A stretch of DNA of 64,000 bases, taken from the NCBI GenBank assembly GCA_008508345.1, contig QNGE01003028.1, forward strand, positions 1 through 64,000, written 5' to 3'. Below the pieces are notes generated by a model. The model was given only the letters and a program-made list of their open reading frames with translations, did not search any database and was not told where the DNA came from. Both the position numbers and the translations under genes were made by a program. Positions 1 to 11,279 of the stretch are shown here, piece after piece; the stretch's first letter is position 1; every line of letters begins with the position of its first letter. Source of the stretch: Paragonimus westermani. Lineage: Eukaryota; Platyhelminthes; Trematoda; Plagiorchiida; Troglotrematidae.

Positions 1-9
1 TGGTGCGTG

Positions 10-765
10 CTGGTAGTGGTACGTTTGGTGAGGCCCCGTTAGAACTCTCAGACGAGAGGGCATTATTTCAACATGTTAATGAGATCACTAGGTGGGGGGA
101 TGGTCAGATTGCTGCGGCTTTAAACTTTCTTATAATGAGGAACCCTAATAATACTTAGATTTCGAGGGTCGGAGCACCCTTGTGAAAGAGTGACCACGAG
201 ATCATAAGTCTACGATTTGGTTGTGTCTATGCTAAATCTCTTGTCAACTGTCGTAGATCCTTTTGGGTTATGATTTTTAGCAACGAAGGTCAGATGCGAA
301 ACAGTTGAATTGGGTAGACTGTCATGGTACTAATTATGGCGGCAAAGCCTGAGCCATTATTGGGGACACCCTTTTGCAATTGGCTGCTCCGCATTCCTCG
401 GCGTAATAGGATGCCTCTGTGACGAAGTAGTGGGTTTGAAAAAGTGCAGAGGCGCGAAAGGAAGGCTTGGGAAGTGTACAAACAGTTTGCAGGACACATC
501 AGGTTTTGCCAATAGAGGGAGGCTAGAAAGAGGTATTCTGAAATATGAACCAAATGGGCTATACGGATAGGATGGGATAGAATTGTTGATGGTTCTCGAA
601 TCACCGCCACAAAAATCGTTTTTTTTCCATTGGTTCTTTGAGACGGTACACATCCCAGTCCCTGGTTGGGCTCGGAACAGTGACTGTAAAAGGTGGCAAA
701 GCAAGAGATGTTTTGGAACCCGCTCTGCCGTTCAATTTAAAGACCACCTGGGTACAAAAAGTATA
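10..765 (+). pseudogene. CR1-like LINE, endonuclease C-terminus and linker (decayed)
   Basis: Conceptual translation gives the end of an APE-type endonuclease. A segment reading QHVNEITRW..DGQ (about 75-115) matches the usual 'T.P TR..DGQ.P SLLDLV' block, and KSDHEII (about 188-208) matches the catalytic GKSDH block. At 430-540 a basic stretch (KVQRRERKAWEVYKQFAG) matches the linker that precedes the RT in CR1/Jockey LINEs. Several stops and frame changes make it a pseudogene. The matching RT resumes at about 2420 on the same strand, after an opposite-strand BEL/Pao fragment, so this looks like the 5' half of one interrupted LINE. The 5' side lies outside the window. Family is inferred from motifs; clade is tentative. 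Confidence 0.55.
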
Positions 766-1021
766 TAAAAAACCGACGTCAAATCAATAAGATATGGATG
801 GCACTACAGCTAAAAATACGGAAGGTTTGCCACGAAGCAGCAATAATGTACACGGTGTTAGAACGTACTGGGCATCGGGATCATCTGTTTGTTTTGACCG
901 GAGATCGATTATTGAGAATCCTTTCAATCTGGAGTAGTGCGGTGTATAAAACTTCGTCAGATACCCTTGGCTAGCGTTATGTCACTAACAGGATCCGTCT
1001 TATTGTTCGGATGATCTTTTC

Positions 1022-2128
1022 TCACAATCCATCTCGGTGATTCACTTTTGGTCGATTGAACATCCAGTCACTACCGCGAGCTACAAGGGCTTTGGATATC
1101 TTTTCCTGATTCCACGTCAACAGCAGTTTCTCGACATCATCCGACGACCTCCGTAAGATTCGTTCCGTTGTCACTGTACAATCTTCGCGGGCAGCCTCGC
1201 ATGATAACAAACCGATTAAAGGTACATAAGAATGAATCAGTATGCAACGAGTGCACCACCAGAGTATGTATTGTCCTCGTGCTGAAACACATGAAAAGGC
1301 AACCATAGCGCTCTCCCGTTCCACGTCCTCGTTTAACACAAATGGGTCCGAAATAGTCAACCCCGGTGGTGGTGAATGGGCATACCTCCATTTCAGTCCG
1401 ATCAGCAGGAATTGGAGCCATGGCCTGTTGGCATGGTCGGGAGAGCCATCAGCGGCATTGATAATAGTCATACAGAACGCTTCTGATCGTCCCGTTGGTT
1501 GTTTGTATCCAGTATCGTTGTCGTACAGCCGACAAAATATAACGTATTCCCATATGACAATTGATGTTGTGATAGTGGCGAATTAATAAACGGGTCACAA
1601 AGTGTTTTACAGGTAAAACGATCGAGTGCTTCGCATCGTAAGGTAAGGGAGATTGCTGTACTCGCCCGCCTACATGTAAACAATCATTGAGTAAAAATGG
1701 ATTAAGCCTTTGAAGTGGGCTGTGACCACTACGGAGGACCTTCCTGATCGTTTTGCAATGTACCTCTATCGTATCCTTACTGCACCAGTAAGTCAGAGGT
1801 TTCTTCAATTTTGAATGAAATACATGCTGCTACACTAGCCTGCGTATCTCATTAGTTGCTTCGTCAAGTTCTGAAGCGGCTAGTCTTCCTGTATGAACCG
1901 TTTGTCATCTTTTAGGCACAAACTGCTTATGTCGAAGAATCCATGCGACCGTTCGTAGTAGTTTGTTCCACGATGCTGTCTTCAACTTTTGACATAAACA
2001 AATGAAAGTGATCTAAAGTTTGGATAGTATCGGCATTGCAAACTTGTTCGACGTTGTTTTTCGTGTCTGGTTCCACTTCAACAGGACGTGGCCATTCGTT
2101 TTCCTTACTGCGTAGGAATTCAGGGCCA
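1022..2128 (-). pseudogene. BEL/Pao retrotransposon integrase region (decayed)
   Basis: In sense order the minus strand encodes: GPEFLRSKENEWP (near 2128-2090), the block that precedes integrase in BEL/Pao; LNPFLLNDCLHVGGRVQQS and LPYDAKHSIVLP (about 1700-1610), the integrase N-terminal block; a zinc-binding HY..CHMG segment (about 1570); then the core, with PADRTEMEVCPFTTTGVDYF (about 1405-1350), TDSFL (about 1240) and YSDNGTN (about 1165). The reading shifts between at least two frames and has stops between 1830 and 1930, so it is not functional. No LTR was identified at either end. It sits inside a CR1-like LINE (parts at 10-765 and 2420-3000 on the plus strand). Family assignment is strong because several BEL/Pao-specific blocks occur in order. 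Confidence 0.8.
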
Positions 2129-2419
2129 CATAATCATCGGTGTTGTTTCTATAATAGAAAATAAATGGATATCAACAAATACATAAGAGTAGATATATGA
2201 AATCGATATGATATGCGACATACGTTTGAAATGGCATATCCCAAGAGAGTTTTCGACCGTCAGTGATCGAGCATAAACAGAAAACTTCCAAATGCAAGAT
2301 GGCACCCAAGCGAGCTTCATACAGGTATAATTGTGTGACAAAACGTACTACTCAGAAGCAGGAGGGAGTAGGCGGTGTGTAAGTTGAATGTTCGAACTGC
2401 TGTTACAGGTGTATTAGGT

Positions 2420-3000
2420 AGCGAAAATGTGAATCATCCAATGGAGCTGGACTGATTCCCTGCAATTATACTGCAACCTTCCAACGACGTTTCGCAGGAG
2501 GCTCTCACCCAGCTGTTTTATCTCACTGTCCAGAAAGCCATCATCTTAGATGACTGGAGGAGGGCAGGGTATGTACCCATCCATAGTGTGGGGAACCCGT
2601 GGTGGGAACTAACCGACCAGTATGTCTCATATCTCATCTTTTAACTGCTGGGAATAATTACTAAGAACAGGGTTTTGAGGCACCTTATTGTGAATAGGTC
2701 TGTCTCCTTGGGCCAACATGGGTTCATGCAGTATAAGTCTTATCTTATCAGCTTGCTTTGGTTTCTTGATTATATCACGGAAAAGTTGGATAGATGGGGG
2801 GAAGTCGGGGTTTGTTACTTGGACTTCAGGTAAGCATTCGACTTAGTGAGCCACCGATTGCTTATCCTCAGCTTAGGGAGATTCGACCTTCTTTCATGGT
2901 TGCTGGGATGGGTATAGGACTTCCTGAGGAATCGTACCTTCCATATGGATTTATCACGGTGAAGATCCACTGAGGGTGCGGTGGTTGGTGGGGCACTTCA
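2420..3000 (+). pseudogene. CR1-like LINE reverse transcriptase fragment
   Basis: Translation gives RT blocks in order: ALTQLFYLTVQKAIILDDWR (about 2497-2556), degraded SYRP..LTS positions, SLGQHGFMQYKSY (about 2708-2745, the usual QHGF..RSC block), VCYLDFR.AFDLVSHRLL (about 2812-2865, RT catalytic Asp region) and FLRNRTF (about 2920-2945). Internal stops occur, for example in the LDFR*AFD block. The later YADD block is not seen, so the copy is truncated or diverged past about 3000. It is probably the continuation of the LINE at 10-765. Confidence 0.65.
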
Positions 3001-3204
3001 ATAATTAGGCTGATATCAGAACTGGTAAGGCTTCAGACGGTTTGGGAAGTCCAAGAGATACCTTGTGATTAGCGCTTGTCAATGGTAATTCCTGATTTAA
3101 ATAGAGGGTCTAAATTCCCTGTGATAACCACAGGAATACCAACCTGGTGTTTGTTACGTCCAGGTTATACAGTGACCTCATTTTGCGTCGGTTCACTAAA
3201 CCCA

Positions 3205-3640
3205 AGAGAAATCAGACACGAAGAACGAGCACGATTACGGTCCAGTGTTGGGTGCGTTGATTATATTTCTACCCTGCGGTGGATCTTGGAGTGTCGGCAC
3301 TGTTATGGGCAGTCGACGGTGGTGGTGTTTTTAGACCTGAAGGGTGCTTTCCATTCGGTTACTCGTAACATCCCCTGTAACTGTCTCCTCAACAAACAGG
3401 TACTAAGAAAATACGCGGGTCTGCTGAGATTACTGTATACTGAGTGCGCAAGTGGGGTGAGGGTTTGTGGACATCTATTTTGGGCATTCATCGCTGCGAG
3501 TAGTGTTAGCGATGTGTGTGCGACCTCCTTCCTCCTGTTCAGTTTTTCATGGACGACGTTCTGGAAAGCGTACTCGAGAAGTCCTGTGAGCTTGATGTTG
3601 AGCTTCTTCCTAGATGTAGGTTGAGCGATCTGGAGTGTGT
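3205..3640 (+). pseudogene. RTE-like LINE reverse transcriptase fragment
   Basis: The plus frame opening at 3076 carries SSVGCVDYISTLRWILECRH (about 3240-3300), corresponding to the 'GRGCVDHIFTLR.ILE.RH' block of the trematode RTE-like LINE. VVVFLDLKGAFHSV (about 3320-3360) is the RT catalytic block, and LLRLLYTECASGVRV follows. A frame change leads to FFMDDVLE (about 3545) and LLPRCRLSDLE (about 3600-3635). The YADD region that should follow is lost. It abuts the 3' (lower-coordinate) end of the minus-strand gypsy element. Similar copies lie at 27.2-30.3, 36.7-38.7, 48.7-50.1 and 54.8-55.9 kb. Confidence 0.65.
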
Positions 3641-3829
3641 TGAACACTTAAAAATACCGGGCGTAATATACCGAGACCATCAAAAGTTGGGGGAAACCAG
3701 GTGACGGTTAAACAACAAAGTGGTTGCGAACTATGTAGACAGAATGCGCAACCGGGCCAGGGAGGTAGATATCGTCTGCATGGCTGAAAGGACGTGGTCA
3801 CCCTGGTATGACATCCAGAGAGAGGTAAG

Positions 3830-4150
3830 TAAGAACCAACAAAAGCCACGAGCAGGTCATCGTAGAGACGAAACCTAGAATCCAGTGTCACTTTCGAGTG
3901 CGGGTCGTAGACGGAGTCGGAGATATCCGTTGCCAAACTGTCCACAGATTGTGCACCACCAGGTTGTGCGGGTTAGCCCAAACTCATGTTAGACAATCGT
4001 TGGACAGGCATCCCCATATGCCTCATTCATTCCCTATACTTTGTCTTCTCCTTCCACTTTCTGCAAAGCCCTCTCAAAAGCGTCCACAAATCTCTCCACT
4101 TGGCCGCTAGACTGTGGTGATAAACTGGCGTGGATACGCGATGAATGCTG
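3830..4150 (-). pseudogene. gypsy integrase C-terminal fragment
   Basis: A short minus-strand reading SPQSSGQVERFVDAFERALQ (about 4110-4050) matches the 'HPQSNGQVERFVDTFKRAL' block that carries the last catalytic Glu of Ty3/gypsy integrase. Downstream there are weak remnants of the tail, for example K.HWILGFVS near 3870. The integrase core between 4150 and 4460 is not readable. This marks the 3' end of the gypsy copy. Confidence 0.55.
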
Positions 4151-4463
4151 TTGCTGACACAATATGCTCGGAAATCCACTGAACTGAATTGAACTGTGGT
4201 CAAGTGTCTATAATTAAAACTTCCAGAACTCTAAATTAAGCGAATGATCGTCGAAGATGGGAAGTGGTTATTGATGTTGTAGCCATTCGCATGAGAAAAA
4301 TTCCGGCCTCTTTGAGTGTGCATCGACTGCCAACAAACAGAATAGTCCGTTCGATGGGCCCGCAAAATTTGGATGAACACAGGATCAGGGTTTATCGGGC
4401 CTGCGCCATTGTGCAATTTCTGCAAGATCGAACCAAATTTTCGATCTGATCGTCGATTCCTGG

Positions 4464-5390
4464 CTAATAAACATAACCGCGAGCCACCGATTTCATGCAG
4501 CTAATACCAGGATGGCCCGAATGTAACTGCCTTATTACGCACCGCTGTAAAATTGCTGGAATTGCTACACGGTCTGCTAACATTAAACACCGGTTGATCA
4601 CGGTAGGTAATTCGTTATGGCGAAAAAATTGTTTCAACCTCTCATCTATTGAAGCAGTTGGCCAACAATTCTGAATGATTTCCTGTAACAAAGCATCCTC
4701 CTCTGTTGTCTTTGTCACCATTCGGGCAGTTACTGTTAGATTATTGGTTGAGTCTGGATAAATCTTGTAAAGTTCATCATGTGTTGATATTGATGAAATG
4801 ACTGAGCCCTCATCGAGCCTTGTGATTGGCTCTTTTGTTATGAGATGAGATAATGCATCTGCGTGCCCAAAACTCGAGATTTTCTTGAACCGGATTTCAA
4901 AATTGCATCTCCATAACATCGATCAGCTTTGTGAACCGGAATTCTCTTTCTTGTATCAGAGATTGAAAGAAGACGTTCACGTTCTGTGTGTAACGTGAAG
5001 TTCCTTCCGTGCAATATTTCGTGGAATTGGTGACTCTAACTGTGAGCGCGAGCCTTTCTTTTCCTGTTTGGTTGTGGTTCTCTGTCGAATTCAGTGTGCA
5101 CGAAGCATGTGAGACTGTCTTTTGTGAACCATTAGGAAATTTGTACAGAGCAACTGTTTCGTGATACGTCTACAGCAACAATTACTTCTAGTTTTGAGTC
5201 ATAATGGGTTAAAAACAAATTGGAGGCCAACAGTTGTTAGGTGCGTGCGGATGAATACTGACAGGCTTCTGACCATAGGCATGGACAATCTTTCCTAAGT
5301 AGATGATTCAGTAGTGCACGAACATCATGCATATGAAAAACAAAACTATCGTAATAGTTTGCCAGGCCTAGGAACGATTGGATGGTAGTC
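4464..5390 (-). pseudogene. gypsy RNase H and integrase H2C2 region (decayed)
   Basis: The minus strand continues from RT with FLGLANYYDSFV (about 5380-5345), then an RNase H remnant (LTHYDSKLEVIVAVDVS, about 5220-5170). The 151-codon frame at 4919-4464 reads FGHADALSHLI, the usual 'FGQADALSRL' RNase H/integrase boundary, and CVIRQLHSGHPGISCMKSVA, the integrase N-terminal H..H side of the H2C2 zinc finger. The C..C side and core follow only as degraded sequence. Stops and frame shifts are common between 4920 and 5390. Confidence 0.7.
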
Positions 5391-6092
5391 TTATCTGTTG
5401 GCGGGGACATTTCTGTTATAGCTTTTATCCTCTCTGCATCAGGTCTACAAACCTAATGGTCAATAAAGAAACCCAAATACTGAATACCTTCCATAAGGAA
5501 GGAGCATTTGTTTGACTTGACGCGGAAACCATACTCTTCAATACGTTTAAAAACCGAAGCAAGTTGGGACTGGTGATCTTCCACTGTGACACTAACAATA
5601 ATAATGCCGTCCAAGTAAGCCATTGCACTCGTCAAACCAGCTAACATCGTGTCCATGATTTGCTGAAAGATCACTGGAGCACACTTTACACCGAATGGCA
5701 GCCGGTTGAACTGGTACAGTCCTCGGTGTGTGTTAATAGTCAGAAACGGCTTACTGCATGTGTCGACTTTTACTTGCAGACAGGTCTCGGAAAAATCAAT
5801 CGGCAAAAACTTGCCACCGTTCATCTTAGCGTACACGCCCTCGGGGGGCACGCAGCGGATACTGCTGAGTCTCTAATGTTTCATTTAGACCAGTTGAGAA
5901 GTCAGCGCATAACTGTAGTGACCAGTTTGCCTTTGTGATGAATCCCATTCTTTCCAAGCTGTTCAACTCATCCTCCAGTGAGGCAATAGCTGCATATAGA
6001 ACCGGTCTTTTGGAGGCAGAAAACTGGTTTTTTGCCTGAGCAAAGGTACAAGGTAGCCTTTGCTTGTGTACACCGACCAAGACCATTTTCAA
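5390..6092 (-). pseudogene. gypsy reverse transcriptase (decayed; active-site D to G)
   Basis: Minus-strand RT blocks: LERMGFI.KANW (about 5960-5925), GLNETLETQQYPLRAPRGRV (about 5885-5828), FLPIDFSETCLQVKVD (about 5815-5765), LTINTHRGLYQFNRLPFGVK (about 5745-5685), FQQIMDTMLAG (about 5670-5640) and AYLDGIIIV (about 5625-5600). The usual YLDD active site is therefore YLDG. KCSFLMEGIQYLGFFI (about 5505-5460) then ends at a stop. Both the stop and the lost catalytic Asp show an inactive copy. Connection-domain residues (RIKAITEMSPPTDKTTIQSF) continue below 5440. Confidence 0.8.
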
Positions 6093-6320
6093 AAAGGCTA
6101 TGATACTGTCTATGCAATTGTGAACTCGCTTTTGTCTTTGCGCTCACGGCAACCAACGACCTTGACTTTTGATAAGTCGGCATAATTTTAGTAACTGGAC
6201 AAATTTGACCACAGAACGAATTCAGTGAGAAGTCGAATAATCCCCGGTTATCAATCCAGTCCATAGCTAACAAATTCAACTTAAGACTCTGCAATGTAAC
6301 AGGTATCAACAACATGCAAA

Positions 6321-6554
6321 TTACCAAGTTGAAACTCCCATTCTAACTCTCCTGAGCTGTTCTGTGTCACATGATCGGTCTGTGTAAATAATCCCATTTT
6401 TCTCTGAGACAAGTATAATGCCAGAGGGCGTATTCACTTGTAGGCACACCTTCGTACCATTTAGCAAAATGTCAACATATCTCCTGCTACTTGAAATATC
6501 ACCATCGAATATGACGAAGACAATGTTAGATCGACTGTCGTAATAGGTCGACAT
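6321..6554 (-). pseudogene. gypsy aspartic protease (retropepsin) fragment
   Basis: The 77-codon minus-strand frame has SRRYVDILLNGTKVCLQVNT (about 6497-6438), where functional copies carry an LxVDTGS-type active-site motif. Here the catalytic Asp position reads Asn and the DTG triad is lost (VNTPSG). It is followed by a short RRVRMG segment leading toward RT. It lies between Gag and RT, the normal Ty3/gypsy position. Identification depends on position plus the motif remnant. Confidence 0.55.
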
Positions 6555-6589
6555 CTTTCTGGGCCCTCGTAAACGTTTGGATGTGGATG

Positions 6590-7450
6590 CTATCCCACAT
6601 TTTCCACACGGGTGGTTTCGAAAATTGCAAACTCATGGAAAATGCCATTCTCCACAATGCCAACGTACGCTCAGTGGCCTTGCTGTGAACCTTGTTGACT
6701 GGATGCTTCTTACCTTATTGATAACACACACATCGACGCCTCTGTCGCTGATGCGCTTGTCTACAACCAATCTGGTATCGTTTTCAAGATGTATTAATCG
6801 TTGGCATTCATCTCTCACGGTCTGCAATGTCATGTCTGGGTTTCTTCCATGCTACGATAAGCGTTCCGCATCTGATGCTGATTTAAGTTCACAAACAAAA
6901 ATTTAGGTTTTAAACTGATCATCGATAAGACTGGACCGTTCGAACACCTTACATTCACGGTTGACCACACTGACAAATGCTAAAAATTCCCCCAAATGTT
7001 GCTTACTGGGTTGCAAGCGTTTCAAACGAGTTTTGAACAGTGACATACGTTCGCTGAAAATGCGAGTCAAACAGTGTAGCGTCTGTGAATGAACATTCAT
7101 GTGAGTTGTTTGGAAAAATATAGTTACAGTACTGGGGGTGTTCCGTTGGGCCAAGCTAGCGTAGAGGTGGTCGGACTTGGGCACTGTCACCTAAGTTTAC
7201 TGCGTCCCCTTTGAACGGGTCTTCATAACGCCTGAATCAAACCTCAGACGTGATCCCGCTGTCCGGTTGATGGTTAAATGCCCTTATAATGTTGGTCAGT
7301 GATTCTGCTATGGACACTGTGGCTGCAACTACTGAACTCTATTGTACTGCCATTTTATGAGCCATGGCTTCAACCGACTTCAACCGAGTGACCTCATATT
7401 GTTCGTGCTGCTCCTTAAGATGCTTCTGGACTTCCCCAAGCAATAATGAT
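6590..7450 (-). pseudogene. gypsy Gag (decayed)
   Basis: Reading down the minus strand: a basic, helical start (KHLKEQHEQYEVTRLKSVEA, about 7430-7370), FRRYEDPFKGDAVNLGDSAQ (about 7230-7170), an ERMSLFKTRLKRLQPSKQ segment (about 7060-7000), VNRECKVFERSSL (about 6965-6925), DMTLQTVRDECQRLIHL (about 6840-6790) and a Cys/His box starting WHCGEWHF (about 6655). The tail is followed by NFRNHPCGKCG, so a second Cys pair survives. Frame changes occur near 6890 and 6640. It corresponds in layout to the Gag at 46775-47700 on the plus strand, which also has VNREC and CRHCGAWHF. Confidence 0.7.
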
Positions 7451-7454
7451 ATGA

Positions 7455-9000
7455 TGAAAATGACCTGCTACTGGCCGTCGCCAAGGGTCGTTACCTTACC
7501 AGCAGTGCAGAATCAGAACACGAGACATGGAGACGTGAAGGGAAAACACCCGCAACGACCAGCGAGCCAGTCATGCCACCACCGCCCGCCCCACCAGTTC
7601 ATTCGGGGATTAAACGATCTCACACAGGTATGCGCTTCTGATTCCCCCTCTCCAAAAGTCAATCTTGGTTTCTGCTCAACACACCATAACTCATTTGTTC
7701 ACTGGATGTTCTCAGTGTACCACTTTCTCGTGTTTTGATGAGGAATAAATAGATTTATGTTTTGTTACCAACGGATGAACCACGCCACGTAAACGTGAGC
7801 TTGTCACCTATTGTGATAATACCACGCAGTGTGTTAACACTGAGATGACTACCTGCATTTGTACACCCTATTCTGATGCACGGCCTGGTCACTGAGATAC
7901 CAAGTGTAGAAAACCTCAAGTGGGAGTACATGCATATTTTTATGGTCAGCCTAATGGTACGTCTGTCGAGGACGAGACGAGTAGGTTTACGACGCAATAT
8001 AGCAAGTAATAATGCTTCAGCAGTAGTAATTCATATAGACAACAGTTTGACGGAAACAGCAGTTTCAGTTATACAGGTAACAGTTCAAATGATGTGGAGC
8101 ACGCAACGTAGCATCCACCAATGCGAGCAAACGAAGACAGTCTATCGTCCAGGAAGTATTGCTCGGGGGTATATTTTAATGCCATATCAGTGGGGATAAT
8201 TAGTGAAGTACTGAAATAGACATGATTCACAGAAGAGGATTTATAGGAGTTATGGTGTGGACAGTTCTTCTAAACAGTGTATCCAGTGGGACATCTCCAG
8301 AATAATCATTCGGGTACCCCTTCCGATAATTATGAAGGTATATTATATATGGCATAGATAGTTTGTCTGTCGGCCAAAGTTTGCTTGAAGCCCAAGTCTT
8401 AATTCCTGGGTGTAACCACTCTTTTAGGCATGTATACTCGGTAGGTTCCTATCACATGCTACTTTGTGAACTGCAGGTGTTTCCGTTAGATGACATCGAA
8501 GCATTTACGAGTTATTTTTCATGTATATCTCTAACTCAATGGTGCATCTGGTCAACACCACTTTGTGTCTGCCGAGTGCGCGTACCTGATGAGTGTTAAC
8601 TGCAGTGAAAGTAGTTATGTATTTTTGGCGAATTCTAACCGATAATCGTCTATCACTGTACTTTGTGCCATCATCGCAAATCTTGAAACGGACTGTTTTT
8701 ACTAGTTCTCTTTCGAATCTTTTTGCCGATCTGCAGTAGTCGGTGGACAAGACAAACTTGTCCTCTGATGACTAGCCTAGGTTGCTCCCGAACTTTAATA
8801 GGGTAAACGGTAATGTGTAGTATTTCGCTGGAAGGAATGTTGACTGTAGACGTATCTGTACAAGTGCTGTTGCCAAAGTTGAGTGATGCGCAGTTTATTT
8901 CCTCCAATGCCTCGTAACTACTGATGGATATTTATGAGTAGCTGAATACCGAATAAACTTTTGTTTCGTAATTTCGTATCACAGGTGGGAGTACTCAAGA
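7455..9000. other. Unassigned region upstream of gypsy; possible degraded coding segments
   Basis: No recognised repeat or gene. Two minus-strand open stretches stand out: 7755-7997 (80 codons, from a TTG) ending in a hydrophobic ITIGDKLTFTW-like strand, and 8505-8907, open in two overlapping frames, with ILHITVYPIKVREQPRLVI near 8820-8765. I do not recognise either, and no convincing splice sites join them. An LTR of the neighbouring gypsy is expected near 7450-8000, but no matching partner was found. Confidence 0.3.
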
Positions 9001-9040
9001 CCTGTTTGCCATTCAGGAAGCCATTAAGCGGGCAAGAACT

Positions 9041-9307
9041 GTGGATGAAGTGGATCGCTTACATCAATTACTTAGTAGCGGCCAGTTTGCCGGCTTTGCA
9101 GCACAATGGCAGCAACAGTTGAGGCAACAACAGCAACAACACTCGCAACAGATGCAACAACAACAGTCTGAACAGGTGCAACAACAACAATTTCAACAAG
9201 TGCAACAACAGCAGCAATTACAACAACCACTTCAACAAATACAGCAACAACAATCTCAACAACCACAACAAGATGATCATTTAGAGGTGGAGCACAATGC
9301 AGACTGA
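9041..9307 (+). CDS. Polyglutamine ORF from a CAA/CAG repeat
   Basis: This 88-codon frame begins MDEVDRLHQLLSSGQFAGFA and then runs into glutamine-rich sequence (about codons 24-80), ending in an acidic DDHLEVEHNAD tail. The frame stays open upstream to about 8985 (GGSTQDLFAIQEAIKRARTV) just after a TATCACAG sequence that would serve as a splice acceptor. It could therefore be an internal exon or the start of a retroelement Gag; many flatworm gypsy Gags begin with a helix followed by poly-Q, and the helix here has that look. No downstream Gag blocks were found, so the function is unknown. Confidence 0.35.
   Translation: MDEVDRLHQLLSSGQFAGFAAQWQQQLRQQQQQHSQQMQQQQSEQVQQQQFQQVQQQQQLQQPLQQIQQQQSQQPQQDDHLEVEHNAD
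9110..9275 (+). repeat. Imperfect (CAA)n/(CAG)n microsatellite
   Basis: About 165 bases of near-continuous CAA and CAG triplets with occasional TCT, TTA and GTG interruptions. It encodes the polyglutamine part of the ORF at 9041-9307. Both CAA and CAG are used, which slows slippage compared with a pure array. Confidence 0.85.
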
Positions 9308-9319
9308 TTCGTTTCAGTC

Positions 9320-11270
9320 CCATTCATCTGTGTATCGCATGCTTTCTCGTTTTTGGAAGACACAGCTTTGTGTTTTTGTAAACCACTTTCTCTGTTCGTT
9401 ACTATTTGTACATTTGAATTGCTGATGACACTGTTCGTTTGTATGCAATATACTCTGTTTGCGTGTGTGGGAGTGCAGGCGTATTTTTTCTAGCAAATAC
9501 AGTGAGGAGTGATTGATCACTTCTTGCTGTATGGAAAGCCTATCATGATAAGCGGTGGAGGCTGATCTCTCAAGCTGTTGAATTTTTTGAGTGGAACTCA
9601 GACGTAGATGATTTGTTGCTTCAACACCTGCGCGAGGTAGTTCCATTGGACTGTTTCTCTTTACAGTCTAACAGCTCCCGCATCCGGCGACAGTTCTCAA
9701 AAACGCCGGTATCTATGCCGTTCCGGGATGCAATGCAAAATTTTCCAGGCTATTCTTAACATGTCCCTCGCAGTTCTTATGTCATTCAGTCTATTCTCAT
9801 CTGAGTATCTGGATGTGCCTAGAATGGCTTTCGGAGGTAGGGAGACAATGGGCGGTTATACAGCAGTCTTCTGGGTTGCAGACAAGAGGAGCTGATTATT
9901 TGACATGTTCCGACCGATCACGGCCTCAGATTTTCAGCCGTGATCACGATGTTAGACGCTGTCTCCTGAGGCTCATTGGTCTGATGGTTGTGGCTGCCAC
10001 TGTCTCCCAATTGCACTCATACGTACGCCTCAACCCTACCTCGAAGTACTGAAACCTCCACCATGGTGTGATCGGGTTTGATATTTGTTTCTCGACTGGT
10101 AATTTTCGTTTGGATATCAGTTGTGCTGGTGACTTGGTTGTTGGGCGAATATGTGTCCATGAAAATGAAACCGAAGTGCTGTTGCTAGATAGACGGTAAT
10201 GTGGTTCTCACTCGTGATTTATGTCATCAATGGGACACGGTTGAACGCATGTTCATTGTCGACGTACTCGGGATTACCGTAGCCGAATCTGTTATCCTAA
10301 TACTATTGAGACTACATTGAACAAACTAATCTATGTTGCATTTCGGGAACGAATTGCGATCGGCTGCTGTCTGCGTCATTCGCGTAGAGCCTTCACTGAG
10401 CGCAACCAGGACCTGTTACAGCATGCGCTGTTTGTACCATACATCGGTGTAGTTTACAGCCGGGTACAGTTTGGACACAATAAACTTGCGCTTAACCACC
10501 TACTCAGTTGAACAGGATGATACTTGATGGTGAAATTATCTCTGAAGTGTGCAGCTTGGACGATATTTATGATTGCGGCATTATGATTACAGGCGCTGGT
10601 TCTTGAACAAACCTTACGTTTGACGTGACAGGGTCTCTTCAAAGTATATCGTAGGCTTCCGTTAATGAATCTGCAATGCAAATTCACAAGTACACAGGAA
10701 CTCAATCCAATTCTGACCACGCAATACTCATGTTTGGTAGAAGTTGATAGGTTCGGCTCAACTTATTTGGTGAAGCAGATGTATACAACTGGTGATGGTG
10801 AGCAAGCACCCTCCAAACTAACGTCTGTTGCGTATACTGTTGTTGCTCATCATTGGCCGTTAAAACGTGGCCACGATGACGTTGAACGTTGCCAAACGTG
10901 GAAGATTCTGTTAGACTTGTGATGCTATTAGCTGGTAGCAAGGTTGACGTTGTTAGTGAGCTTCATACTTGATGTTGAAGACCGCATGCTGAAGATACGC
11001 CATTAGAAGAGAAACGTTCACAGTGGTTGATTACATTTTGACATGTCTTCCAACGGGGTAGGCTGATCTCACATGAAACTACAGCTTGCCCACAGAGTGA
11101 GACTTGCTCCCTACCTATTCGACGGATGAGAGGTTTTGTGAGCAAAATGTCTGAACGAGACAGTAATGACCGGTTTCATCGTTTTTATAAGAAACAGCCC
11201 ACGAACTTCAACCACTGGTTGGCGCATAAACTCCGTTTTGGCCGATCGCATATAAATTCAGTTCTCATGC
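9320..11270. other. No recognised gene or repeat
   Basis: Only short open frames occur here, on both strands, none with a family signature. AT- and GC-content look ordinary by eye. The upper end (about 11080-11280) may contain further degraded sequence of the PLE reverse transcriptase annotated next to it. Confidence 0.4.
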
Positions 11271-11279
11271 AATGGAACA

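Larger units (their letters stand above)
3830..7450 (-). mobile_element. CsRn1-like Ty3/gypsy retrotransposon, nearly complete but decayed
   Basis: Gag, protease, RT, RNase H and integrase are found in the expected order on the minus strand over about 3.6 kb, in several frames with scattered stops. The order PR-RT-RH-IN marks Ty3/gypsy, and the Gag sequence style resembles the CsRn1 group of trematode gypsy elements. I could not define LTRs on either side. The copy is not autonomous: its protease motif and its RT active site are both changed. Sub-features are listed separately. Confidence 0.8.
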
